Source of the DNA: JAWKTT01 sp041398965
Lineage (GTDB): Bacteria; Planctomycetota; Planctomycetia; Planctomycetales; Planctomycetaceae
DNA length: 64,000 nucleotides
Assembly (NCBI GenBank): GCA_041398965.1
Contig: JAWKTT010000021.1
Span: forward strand, 1-64,000
Direction of reading: 5' to 3'
The notes beneath the pieces are model-generated. The model did no database searches. It was not told where the DNA came from and was given only the letters and a program-made list of their open reading frames with translations. This document shows, piece after piece, positions 19,901 through 27,522 of this stretch (the stretch's first letter is position 1; every line of letters begins with the position of its first letter). A program made the position numbers and the translations under genes.

Positions 19901-21632
19901 GGTTATGATTTGCGGTCGATCCGAAGATGATCCCCTCTTCGCTAAGGCCGAAGCCCCATGTGTTGTTGTTTGTTGAGCGGAGGAATTCGATCTCGACAAC
20001 AACAGGAACATGCGGGAACTCTGCGTTCCCGACGACAGGCTTGGCGAGCTTCATTCGCCAGAAGCCTTGTCGAAACTGCGGCCCCTTCTCGTCCGTTCCG
20101 GTGATCACCGGTTGAGAATTGTTATACCCCTGCATTGCGTAGACCCAGTTGTCGAGGCCGTAGCGGAAGTTGCTCACGCCGCCGTGCGTGTCGCCGAGGG
20201 TCCAATTACTGATGAGCACCTGACGCACGTCGGCCCGGTCGTCGCCGTCGGTGTCTTTGAGGAAGAGGGTCTCGGTCCCGTTCTGCACGAGGACTCCGCC
20301 GAAAATCGGGAGGATGGCTGTCGGGATACTCAGCCCTTCGGCAAAGAGCGTGAATTTGTCGGCCTGTCCGTCGCCGTCGGTGTCTTCACAGATGCGAATG
20401 CGGTCGCGACCTTTGTTGCCGGGCTGGAGTTCGTTGGGGTAGTCGAGCGTTTCGCAGACCCAGAGACGCCCCCGTTCGTCCCAGTTCATGGCGATTGGCT
20501 TGCCCCCGAGATGAGCGTAACGCGGGGGCCCTTCGATGCGGTCGATGGGCTTTGAGGGGGCGTTATCAGTCGGGGTAACGGAGTTCTCGGTCGCGAAGAT
20601 TTGGACGCGGAAACCTTCGGGGACCGAGAAATGTTTGAGCGACTCTTCGGCAGGGAGGGGCTTCTGCATCAGGGTGAGCGGAGCTTCTTGAATCCCCCAC
20701 TTCGCCCCGGCGACGTAGTGCGGAATCTTCGCCCCGACGTCGATGTAGTCGAATGGCTTGAGGTCGGCGGGAATCTTGGTCATCTGCGGAACATCGAACC
20801 GGTTGGGGTCCGAGTAGACTCCTGCCTTCGAGGGGTCATCATGGCAAGCCCAGCGGATCCCTCGTTCGACAAGATTCTGAAATCCGCCGTTCGACCATGT
20901 TCGTTGATCGTGTCCCCAGGCGGTGTAGAAGACACGCCCCTTCCCCTCCGTGCGAACCCAAGTCCAAGGTTCCCGTTCTTGACCCTCCGCCTGCGTTCCT
21001 TGGACACGGTATTCGAGTACCGTCCGCCCTTTTTCATTGTGCTTCGTATGAACGTACGTTTCGTCCCAACTTTCAAAGCCCTGATAGCCCTGCATGATGG
21101 GATGTTTAGGGTCTGCGACCACCGTCGAAAAGACTTCGCCCCCGTGCCGTTGAAACTGCCCCCCCATCAACGCCACGATCCGTTCATCGTTGCGAAAGCA
21201 AAACGTCGCACAGTGCAACGGGATGAACCCCTTGCCGTCGGCGACAAACTTCAGCAGTGCATCTGCCTGTGGTTTCTCGATGCCATCGATATTGGCGTAC
21301 AGGACGACCCCATCAAACTTCGCGAGCATCTCCGCGTTGAGCCCTTTGGCGACATCGTCAGTGTACTTCATATCGATCCCGCGCTCATGCAGCACCGGCT
21401 CTAACTGAGCAAACCGATCTGCCGGGCGGTGATGTCCATTGTCCCCCAGAAAGAGAATCGACAACCGTTTTTCTCCTCCGGCCTGTGTCGACTTTGAGTT
21501 GGCGAGATCGTCCCCGCGAACCTGCCGCGAGGTCAATCCCGTCACAACCCAAAGGGACGCGAAGAGGACAACGAAGAACAGGTGAGATTCTCGCAGCACC
21601 TGTGATGTGCGAATCCGCGAGTGGCAGAACAT
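16992..21632 (-). CDS. ThuA/PVC dehydrogenase/HEAT/cytochrome c fusion
   Basis: A 1546-residue secreted multidomain protein. The signal peptide lies at about 1-38. A ThuA-like domain (about 50-260) starts with RLSILFLGDNGHHRP and contains GKGFIPLHCATF. A PVC-type glucose/sorbosone-dehydrogenase-like propeller follows (about 330-790; CETLDYPNEL, DTDGDGQAD, DTDGDDRAD). HEAT-like repeats fill about 800-1150. A haem c site, CSKCH at 1235-1239 (FKKNCSKCHRHG), leads to a C-terminal beta-rich domain. It probably oxidises a carbohydrate in the periplasm and passes electrons to the haem. The ATG at 21632 is preferred over a GTG at 21674. It precedes the TolQ-like operon by 73 bases and may be cotranscribed with it. 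Confidence 0.85.
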   Translation of the reverse strand: MFCHSRIRTSQVLRESHLFFVVLFASLWVVTGLTSRQVRGDDLANSKSTQAGGEKRLSILFLGDNGHHRPADRFAQLEPVLHERGIDMKYTDDVAKGLNAEMLAKFDGVVLYANIDGIEKPQADALLKFVADGKGFIPLHCATFCFRNDERIVALMGGQFQRHGGEVFSTVVADPKHPIMQGYQGFESWDETYVHTKHNEKGRTVLEYRVQGTQAEGQEREPWTWVRTEGKGRVFYTAWGHDQRTWSNGGFQNLVERGIRWACHDDPSKAGVYSDPNRFDVPQMTKIPADLKPFDYIDVGAKIPHYVAGAKWGIQEAPLTLMQKPLPAEESLKHFSVPEGFRVQIFATENSVTPTDNAPSKPIDRIEGPPRYAHLGGKPIAMNWDERGRLWVCETLDYPNELQPGNKGRDRIRICEDTDGDGQADKFTLFAEGLSIPTAILPIFGGVLVQNGTETLFLKDTDGDDRADVRQVLISNWTLGDTHGGVSNFRYGLDNWVYAMQGYNNSQPVITGTDEKGPQFRQGFWRMKLAKPVVGNAEFPHVPVVVEIEFLRSTNNNTWGFGLSEEGIIFGSTANHNPSVYMPIPNRYYEKVRGWGAEGLGTIADTHLFKPITDKVRQVDQFGGYTAGAGHALYTARTYPQQYWNRTAFVCGPTGHLVGTFVLKPDGADFHSTSPCNLIASDDEWSAPIMAEVGPDGNVWVLDWYNYIIQHNPTPQGFQNGKGNAYESDLRDKKHGRIYRITHSNNQLSPKPIDRVDGTTTDVATQPLATHIQNLANPTMLVRLNAQRMIVEQASLADVAAPLVALIEDKSIDTVGLNAPAIHALWTLHQLGGISPEHANIWAAVTSAATHPSAGVRRNVSLVLPRTNDGLKLLLDSSLLYDADPQVRLAAVLSLADMPESETAGHFARGLVQDEMNVMRDRWLSDAATSAAASHALPFLNAIVHAHNAPCGPATSNTSSEWKVVRRVAEHIARGKPDAETTNRLIALMSKGSNLFATATLEGLSDGWQKGHQVALTPESEKGLIAILEKLPAGAKGQLIQLASVWGSQELQKHTTAIVDALLSSIANDKSKLNERLSAAAQLIGFRPSDDAVVTQLLNHVTPQAAPELSAGLLEALSGSTAKNVGPELLDRIGNYSPALKETALRLLLSRPETTVVLLDGVDQGLVQLADLKLDQKMALSNHPNESIRNRAKKLLAMGGGLPDPDRQKVVEEYVAITKEKGDIDLGREVFKKNCSKCHRHGDMGENIGPNLTGMAVHPKAELLVHILDPSRSVEGNFRAYTIVTSEGRIFTGMLTSETRTSVELLDAEAKKHSLQRQDIEQFIASTKSVMPEGFEKTITKPEFIHLLEFLTHKGKYLPLDIRKVATSISTKSMFVSETNDAEKLIFPDWNPKTFKDVPFLLVDPKVDTVPNAILLYGPNGKFPPQMPKEVSLPVNAPAKSVHFLSGVSGWGHPYSEKGSVSLIVRLEYADGTKEDHELRNGVHFADYIRRVDVPESQFAFALRGQQIRYLTITPKRPTEPIKTLHLIKGPDATAPVVMAITVEGE

Positions 21633-21853
21633 GAGTTGACGTCCCGAGTGTGAAGGGGATATTCCTGAAAACACTGCGAGATTCTAGCATCGGACAACCT
21701 TCGTCACAAAGTCACGGCTCAGACGAACGAGACCATGCATCGCGTGCAAGGCTTGGCCCAGATGTGAAAGGTGCGCTACAAAACGATCGACGGTGCGGAT
21801 AGACTGCCGGGCAACTTGTAGGCAGGCAAGAATTGGCAAGGAAGCGATTTCTC

Positions 21854-23311
21854 ATGAACATCCCGACCGACGACTCAGGGGAGAGTCCCGCACGATCTCC
21901 TGGTGACGCGGCAACGGTCGAGGTGGCCGAGTCGCGATTGCTGCGAGGGCGTCGACTGCGACCCAAGTTGCTCACCGGGAATCTCTCTCGCACCGTCCTC
22001 TATCTCGCGCTGCCGGTGTTGTTCGAACAGTTCCTCTCGTTCCTTGTCGGGACCTGTGACATCTTTCTGGCGGGGCATCTCGACCCGTCGATCAGCAAGT
22101 CGGCAACTTCGGCTGTCGGAGTGGCCGCCTATGTCGGATGGCTTGCATCAATGCTCTTTTCGCTCGTGGGAGCCGGTACAACGGCACTGGTCGCACGGCA
22201 CTGGGGGGCCGGTCAGCATGCTGAAGCGAACCGGATCGCGAATTGTTCGCTGACGATGGCGCTGGGACTCGGGCTGCTCTCACTCTGTGCGATCTGGCCG
22301 ACCGCGTCGTTCTTTCCCCAACAACTCGGGATGGACGCCGAGACGTCTACCATGACGACTCACTATCTCCGTTTCGATGCCATTGGCCTCGTGTTCACCA
22401 GCCTTTGTATCGCGGGAGCAGCGGCGTTGCGGGGGAGTGGCGACATGCGGACGCCAATGTTGATCTTCGGTACAGTCAGCGTGGTCAATATTTTTGCATC
22501 GGTGTTACTGGTGTACGGGCTCGGTCCGATTCCGGCCATGGGGGTGGATGGTATCGTCGCGGGAACGGTCGTCGCGAGGTTTTCCGGGGGTGTCCTGCTG
22601 CTGTTCTCATTGGCGTGGGGGCACTCGGGGCTGGGAATTATTCTGAATGAACTCCGGGTGACTGCAGCAATCGCGAAACGGATTCTGTCGATCGGTCTTC
22701 CGGCTGCCATCGACAGTGCCATTTTGTGGACTGGGCACTTCTTATTTCTGAAAATCATTTCGGGGTTAGGGAGTGCCTCCTTCGCGGCTCACATGGTGGG
22801 GATTCGTGTCGAAGCGATCACGTATCTTCCAGCGGTCGCGTGGGGTGCGGCTGCGGCAACGATGGTCGGCCAGTCCCTCGGGGCGAATCAAGAGGAACGG
22901 GCAGTTGCATCGGGACACCATGCCGTCCGACAGTGCAGCGTCGTCGGGCTGACGATTACAGTCCTGTTCTACTTCGGAGCGGAGACGATCTATCGATTCA
23001 TGCATAACGACCCCCAAGTGATCGAAGTAGGGGTTCCAGCCTTTCGCATCGTCGCGTTGTTTCAGGTCCCTTTGGTGATCAGCATCATCTATGTGGCGGC
23101 ACTTAGAGGGGCGGGTGATACGCGGTTTCCGCTACTGATGACACTGCTGTCAACCTTTGGACTGCGGGTTCCTTTGGCGTGGTTCTTCGCTATTCACATG
23201 CAGTGGGGGCTGACGGGAGCCTGGATGGGAATGTGTGCCGACATGTTGGTCCGCAGTCTCATGGCGACAACCCGATTCGTTCGACAACGCTGGTTGAAAA
23301 CGGTCGTTTGA
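21854..23311 (+). CDS. MATE-family multidrug exporter
   Basis: A 485-residue multidrug and toxin extrusion family protein with about twelve membrane segments. The first segment region LSRTVLYLALPVLFEQFLSF and the second-half repeat around IAKRILSIGLPAAIDSAIL are typical of the two-bundle MATE fold. The AALRGSGDMRTPM and ALRGAGDTRFPL loops in each half are diagnostic. It probably exports cationic drugs or metabolites using H+ or Na+. The ATG at 21854 follows GGAAG at nine bases; a TTG at 21833 is the alternative. It is divergent from the giant cytochrome gene and convergent with the methyltransferase gene; an inverted repeat lies just past its end. Confidence 0.92.
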   Translation: MNIPTDDSGESPARSPGDAATVEVAESRLLRGRRLRPKLLTGNLSRTVLYLALPVLFEQFLSFLVGTCDIFLAGHLDPSISKSATSAVGVAAYVGWLASMLFSLVGAGTTALVARHWGAGQHAEANRIANCSLTMALGLGLLSLCAIWPTASFFPQQLGMDAETSTMTTHYLRFDAIGLVFTSLCIAGAAALRGSGDMRTPMLIFGTVSVVNIFASVLLVYGLGPIPAMGVDGIVAGTVVARFSGGVLLLFSLAWGHSGLGIILNELRVTAAIAKRILSIGLPAAIDSAILWTGHFLFLKIISGLGSASFAAHMVGIRVEAITYLPAVAWGAAAATMVGQSLGANQEERAVASGHHAVRQCSVVGLTITVLFYFGAETIYRFMHNDPQVIEVGVPAFRIVALFQVPLVISIIYVAALRGAGDTRFPLLMTLLSTFGLRVPLAWFFAIHMQWGLTGAWMGMCADMLVRSLMATTRFVRQRWLKTVV

Positions 23312-23444
23312 CAAGCTCGCTAAGTGGCAGGTTCCCAAGCACGGAATCGGGACAAGAGAATTGGAGTCTGCCGGCCATGAGGGGGCATGGGATAGCCATT
23401 CCTCTGGAGGACGGACAAGGTTGTTCGTCGTATGGAGATTCGTT

Positions 23445-23518
23445 GATAGTCGCCTTTCGCTCCGCGAAAGAAGCGAACCTTTCGCGGAGCGAAAGGCGAC
23501 TATCGAAAGGCGACTATC
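23445..23518. repeat. 26-bp perfect inverted repeat with tandem tail
   Basis: The 26-base arm at 23445-23470 (beginning GATAGTCGCC) is exactly complementary to 23479-23504, with an eight-base loop AAGCGAAC. The last 14 bases of the second arm (GAAAGGCGACTATC) are repeated directly at 23505-23518. It lies between two convergent genes. The core CTTTCGCGGAGCGAAAG is itself nearly palindromic. It may act as a bidirectional terminator and probably belongs to a mobile intergenic repeat family. Confidence 0.85.
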
Positions 23519-23534
23519 AGGAGACAATTGGCTT

Positions 23535-24236
23535 TTAAATATCACGAAGTCGCGTGGCGATGGTCCAATGGCGGTCGGATGTCTGTTGAACCGAGCCGGG
23601 GTCAAACCCAGTTTGTCTGAGGAGTTGGCGAACCTCTTCGATCGTCAAAGAGGCATGGAGCGATTGACGAAAAAGTTGCCGCTGCGAGGGGATTGCACCG
23701 ACCGTGTGCAGGTCGACAAGATGTTCGAGATCGTCGATTGAATCGGGCCGGAGGAGGTCGCGGACAAACAGGAACCCGTTCGGACAGAGGACGCGCCGCA
23801 TCTCCCGGAAGGCGTCGATGGGAGATGGAATATGGTGGACGATGCTATTTGAGATGACCCCCGGAAAACAGCCATCGACGAACGGCAGATGCTTGGCGTC
23901 GACGAGTTCCAGTTGCACCCGCTGTGAGACACCGGCCCGTTCGATGTTTTGTTGACCCAACAACAACATCGAAGCCGCAAGGTCGATCCCGTGAACATTC
24001 CAGATTTCATGGCAACGGACCAACTCGATCGGAATCAGAGCGGTCCCGGTCCCGACGTCTAACAGCCGCGTCGGGTCGAATGACTGGTCAACACGCATGT
24101 TGTCATCAGGCAAACCGCAGAAGGCGAGCAAGTCGTAAACAAAGCGTCGGTTAACCTCCGCATGGTCCATGCGGTCATAGTCCTCCGCCTCCTCGGGGGT
24201 ATCCATCACTTCGGGTTCAAGAATACGAGGGAGCAT
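23535..24236 (-). CDS. SAM-dependent class I methyltransferase
   Basis: A 233-residue Methyltransf_11/25-type enzyme. The SAM-binding loop LLDVGTGTALIPIEL (about residues 72-86) and the acidic strand HGIDLAASML, followed by AKHLPFVDGCF and SIVHHIP (motif III-like), are clear. A cap region at the N-terminus and a C-terminal helix complete the fold. The substrate cannot be told from the sequence or from its neighbours. It is convergent with the MATE gene and sits upstream of a secreted hydrolase gene with about 210 bases between, so the two may or may not be cotranscribed. Confidence 0.85.
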   Translation of the reverse strand: MLPRILEPEVMDTPEEAEDYDRMDHAEVNRRFVYDLLAFCGLPDDNMRVDQSFDPTRLLDVGTGTALIPIELVRCHEIWNVHGIDLAASMLLLGQQNIERAGVSQRVQLELVDAKHLPFVDGCFPGVISNSIVHHIPSPIDAFREMRRVLCPNGFLFVRDLLRPDSIDDLEHLVDLHTVGAIPSQRQLFRQSLHASLTIEEVRQLLRQTGFDPGSVQQTSDRHWTIATRLRDI

Positions 24237-24446
24237 GATGGCGGAACTGGGTTAAAGGAGTGTCTGTGAGTAAAGAACTTGTCACGACCATTCGCCGAAC
24301 GGAAAATCGTTCCTGTCACACGAGCGAAGCGGTTCGTTGTTATCAGGGTGTATCGAACATTGATCGGAGGGATTCCCTCTTGCCGCGAGATGGATCAGGG
24401 TGAAACCTGATATGGCGACGACTCTCCACCACCGGGCTTCCTGCTC

Positions 24447-25460
24447 TCAATCGGCACTAGGGAGCGGCTGGCGCTCAGGTGATTTCGTCGGGCGAGACTG
24501 ACGGGCAAGCCATGCGGCGGCAGCGGCGGGATGGGCTTGATGGCTCCCATCGAAGATCGTCACCCGCGTGACACCGGCTGTACGGCGGAGCAAGATATCA
24601 CAGGGGTAAGTGACGTCTGGAGCGATGTCTTCCGGGAGTGGATGCGCAAGTTTGCCATCTCGCCAAAGTTGATCGATGATTGCTTCCGGAACGGTTGGCA
24701 ACTGTTGTGCAACCGCGAGTACGTTGTAGGCTCGGAGCGTCTGGTGAATTGGAACTGACCCCGTTTTCCCATCCTTCACACCGGAATTGAGGTCCAACGG
24801 TAAATTCACCCCCTTGCCGATGTGATGGATCGGAGACCGCTCGCGATACTGAGCATCGACCGTTGTTGAACTCCCGGGTGCTCCACCGCAGCAAGCGGCA
24901 ATCATCTTCGCATAGTTCCCAACCTTGCCATTCGGGGCATGAAAGCGATACCAGTCTTCAAGATTGCTGATGCCCACCCACGCGGAAGCGGCCGAGAAGC
25001 GGTCGGGGTGATAGCCCGCCATCAGCATTGTCATGTGCCCTCCCCCGGAGACTCCTGCCAGATAGATCCGCGACTCGTCGATGCGGAACTCCTGCTTCGC
25101 CCAGTCGAGAGCATCCAAAATGTCCTGCCTGGCCAATCGAGAACCACACGCTTCAGGATGATCATTTCTCCCCCGAAAGTTTGGTTGCACATAGACCCAG
25201 TCCCTTTTGACCGCTTCGACCTGCCACTCTGAGCGGTCCTGTGTGTAGTCAGAACTCCACGTGTGCAGCAGAATCAGTAACGGACGGGGGTGCTGCTTCG
25301 CGATGGCTGGAGCCCAGTAGCGAATGGGCTGTTCCTGTTGATCAATGGAGCTAACGACCTTCGTCGCCAGTAACGTTGGCAGCGGATCAGTCTCTGCTCC
25401 TTTGGCGACACTGTGCATTAACAGCAACGCAATGAACAAAACGATCAATCGTTGTGGCAT
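24447..25460 (-). CDS. Secreted prolyl-oligopeptidase-type hydrolase
   Basis: A 337-residue secreted alpha/beta hydrolase with a signal peptide (about 1-20). The nucleophile is Ser138 in GVSGGGHM, the family's GxSxG. The DWAKQEFRIDESRIYLAG segment before it is typical of the S9/PHB-depolymerase-like group, and a late His in FDGSHQAHP is a likely triad base. It may cleave peptides or polyesters in the periplasm. It is divergent from the oligopeptidase gene, so a peptide-use theme is plausible but only inferred. Confidence 0.8.
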   Translation of the reverse strand: MPQRLIVLFIALLLMHSVAKGAETDPLPTLLATKVVSSIDQQEQPIRYWAPAIAKQHPRPLLILLHTWSSDYTQDRSEWQVEAVKRDWVYVQPNFRGRNDHPEACGSRLARQDILDALDWAKQEFRIDESRIYLAGVSGGGHMTMLMAGYHPDRFSAASAWVGISNLEDWYRFHAPNGKVGNYAKMIAACCGGAPGSSTTVDAQYRERSPIHHIGKGVNLPLDLNSGVKDGKTGSVPIHQTLRAYNVLAVAQQLPTVPEAIIDQLWRDGKLAHPLPEDIAPDVTYPCDILLRRTAGVTRVTIFDGSHQAHPAAAAAWLARQSRPTKSPERQPLPSAD

Positions 25461-25623
25461 CTTCGTTTCCTAGATTCAAGATGGGACATCACCCTGACGT
25501 TACGAAACCCATCCCCCAGTGTCCATCATCTTCTCGCCAGTACGTCTCGGTGGAACCGAGAGTTGAGGCCGGGTATCATCATTTTCCTACGGATTATTCC
25601 CCTTTCGAAGGATCGTTGCGATC

Positions 25624-27462
25624 ATGTCTGACTCTGCCGCTTATCCGGTCAACTGGAACCTCGACTCTCTCTATCCGCACCCGGAAACTTCCGAGTTTCG
25701 TGTGCTGTTAGAACAGTTGCAGGCAGACCTCGGTCAACTCGCTGCCGAGTCCGAGGACTTGCCGTCATTCGATGTCGACCCCGGTCGATGGCGAGAATTC
25801 CTTGATCGCATGGCCGAGACATTTGCTCGATACGACGATCTCTCGGCGTTCATCGGTTGTCATGCCGCGGCAGATGCAGGGAACAAACTCTTTCAACGAA
25901 TCGAAGGAGTCCTCTCGGCCCTCGGTCCTCGCCGAGAGCAAACGCTGACCAACGTCGAACTTGGCCTTAAGACCATCACCGAACATCGCCTGGAGACGAT
26001 CGCCAGCGGACACGATGGGCTGAGTGAGATTCTGTTCTTCTTGCAGGAGTGCCGTCGGAACGCCGAGCTTCGACTCCCTAAACAACTCGAACTGTTGGCC
26101 GCTGACCTATCCGTCGACGGGATTCATGCGTGGGGACGAGTCTACGATCGACTCTCGGGTGATCTCCGCATTCAACTGATGGAACAGGGCGAAGTTGTCT
26201 TAAAGTCTCCCGGGCAAGTTCAGTTTGACGACGCCGAACGAAGTGTGCGAAAGAACAACTTCTACGCAGCCAACAAGGCATGGAACTCGATCGCCGAGAG
26301 CTGTGCCGAAGCCCTCAACCACATTAGCGGCGCCCGACTGACGAAGTACCGGCGACTGGGAGTCAGGGACTATCTCGACGCTCCTCTCCGACTGAACCGG
26401 ATGTCGCGAGACACACTCGACACCATGTGGAGCACTGTGCAATCTCGCAAAGATTGCCTGCTGCGATACTTCGACGCGAAGTCGCAGTTGCTCGGCTTGG
26501 AGAAACTCAGTTGGTACGACATTCAGGCGCCGATCCCGGCTCCCATTTTGAGCACATCGAGGTCGGCCAGTCATCAAGCCGCTGCGTCAGAACTGAGTTG
26601 GGACGCCGCTTGTGCCACCGTCTCGAAGACACTCAACGAGTTCAGCAGCGACTTCGGGGCCTTCGCTGAGAACGCGATGAAGACCGGTTGGGTCGAGGCC
26701 GAGAACCGAGGGGGGAAACGTCAGGGAGGATTCTGCACGGGCTTCCCGACACGTCAACAAACTCGCATCTTCATGACCTTCACCGGCTCGCCCGACAGCA
26801 TGTCGACACTGGCTCACGAACTCGGTCATGCCTACCACTCGTATGTCCTGCGAGAACAACCACTGCTGTTGCGAGACTATCCGATGAATCTCGCCGAGAC
26901 CGCCTCGACGTTTGCCGAAGCGATTCTCGGAGACCGTCGTCTGGCAGAGGCACAAAGTCGACACGAAAAGCTCTCGATCCTCGACAACCTCTGTGCCGAC
27001 GGCGTCAGCTTCTTGATGAACATCCATTGCCGCTTCCTCTTTGAAGACCGCTTCCATCAAGAGCGACAAAACGGCGAGGTTTCGGCTGACAGACTTTATG
27101 AACTGATGGAAGCCGCCCAGAAGGAAGCCTACCTGAACGCTTTGGATGACAACGGTTGGAACCCGTCGTTCTGGATCAGCAAGCTGCACTTCTACATCTC
27201 AGGTTGGCCCTTTTATAACTTTCCCTACACGTTCGGCTATCTTCTATCGACCGGTCTGTATGCGATGGCCCGCGAACAGGGAGAGTCCTTCAGCGAACCG
27301 TATCGACAGTTCTTGCTGGCGACCGGATGCCAGCAAACCGAAGAGGCCGTACAGTCGTCGCTCGGTTACGATTTGACGAAGCCAGACTTCTGGAATAAGA
27401 GCCTCGATGTCATCGCGGGCTATGTCGACCAGTTCGTCACCTTAGCCGAGCAAAGTGAGTAG
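25624..27462 (+). CDS. pepF: M3 family oligoendopeptidase (PepF-like)
   Basis: A 612-residue cytoplasmic zinc metallopeptidase that cleaves short peptides. HELGH at 398-402 supplies two His zinc ligands and the catalytic Glu, and ETASTFAEAI about 28 residues later supplies the third ligand. Length matches PepF/M3B enzymes (about 600). No signal peptide is seen. The start ATG lies about ten bases after GAAGGA. It is divergent from a secreted hydrolase gene and followed by a zinc-ribbon/DUF1559 gene after 60 bases. The gene symbol is by family, not by experiment. Confidence 0.92.
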   Translation: MSDSAAYPVNWNLDSLYPHPETSEFRVLLEQLQADLGQLAAESEDLPSFDVDPGRWREFLDRMAETFARYDDLSAFIGCHAAADAGNKLFQRIEGVLSALGPRREQTLTNVELGLKTITEHRLETIASGHDGLSEILFFLQECRRNAELRLPKQLELLAADLSVDGIHAWGRVYDRLSGDLRIQLMEQGEVVLKSPGQVQFDDAERSVRKNNFYAANKAWNSIAESCAEALNHISGARLTKYRRLGVRDYLDAPLRLNRMSRDTLDTMWSTVQSRKDCLLRYFDAKSQLLGLEKLSWYDIQAPIPAPILSTSRSASHQAAASELSWDAACATVSKTLNEFSSDFGAFAENAMKTGWVEAENRGGKRQGGFCTGFPTRQQTRIFMTFTGSPDSMSTLAHELGHAYHSYVLREQPLLLRDYPMNLAETASTFAEAILGDRRLAEAQSRHEKLSILDNLCADGVSFLMNIHCRFLFEDRFHQERQNGEVSADRLYELMEAAQKEAYLNALDDNGWNPSFWISKLHFYISGWPFYNFPYTFGYLLSTGLYAMAREQGESFSEPYRQFLLATGCQQTEEAVQSSLGYDLTKPDFWNKSLDVIAGYVDQFVTLAEQSE

Positions 27463-27522
27463 CACTGACCGTCCTGTTTGTGCCGCTGTCTTCGATAATT
27501 TTCCTTGGGAGCCGAACGACTG

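Noticed and set aside
18975..19976. Long open frame (333 codons) antisense to the giant cytochrome gene
   Set aside because: Antisense of a clear coding region with high GC; such frames arise by codon bias and the frame has no domain.
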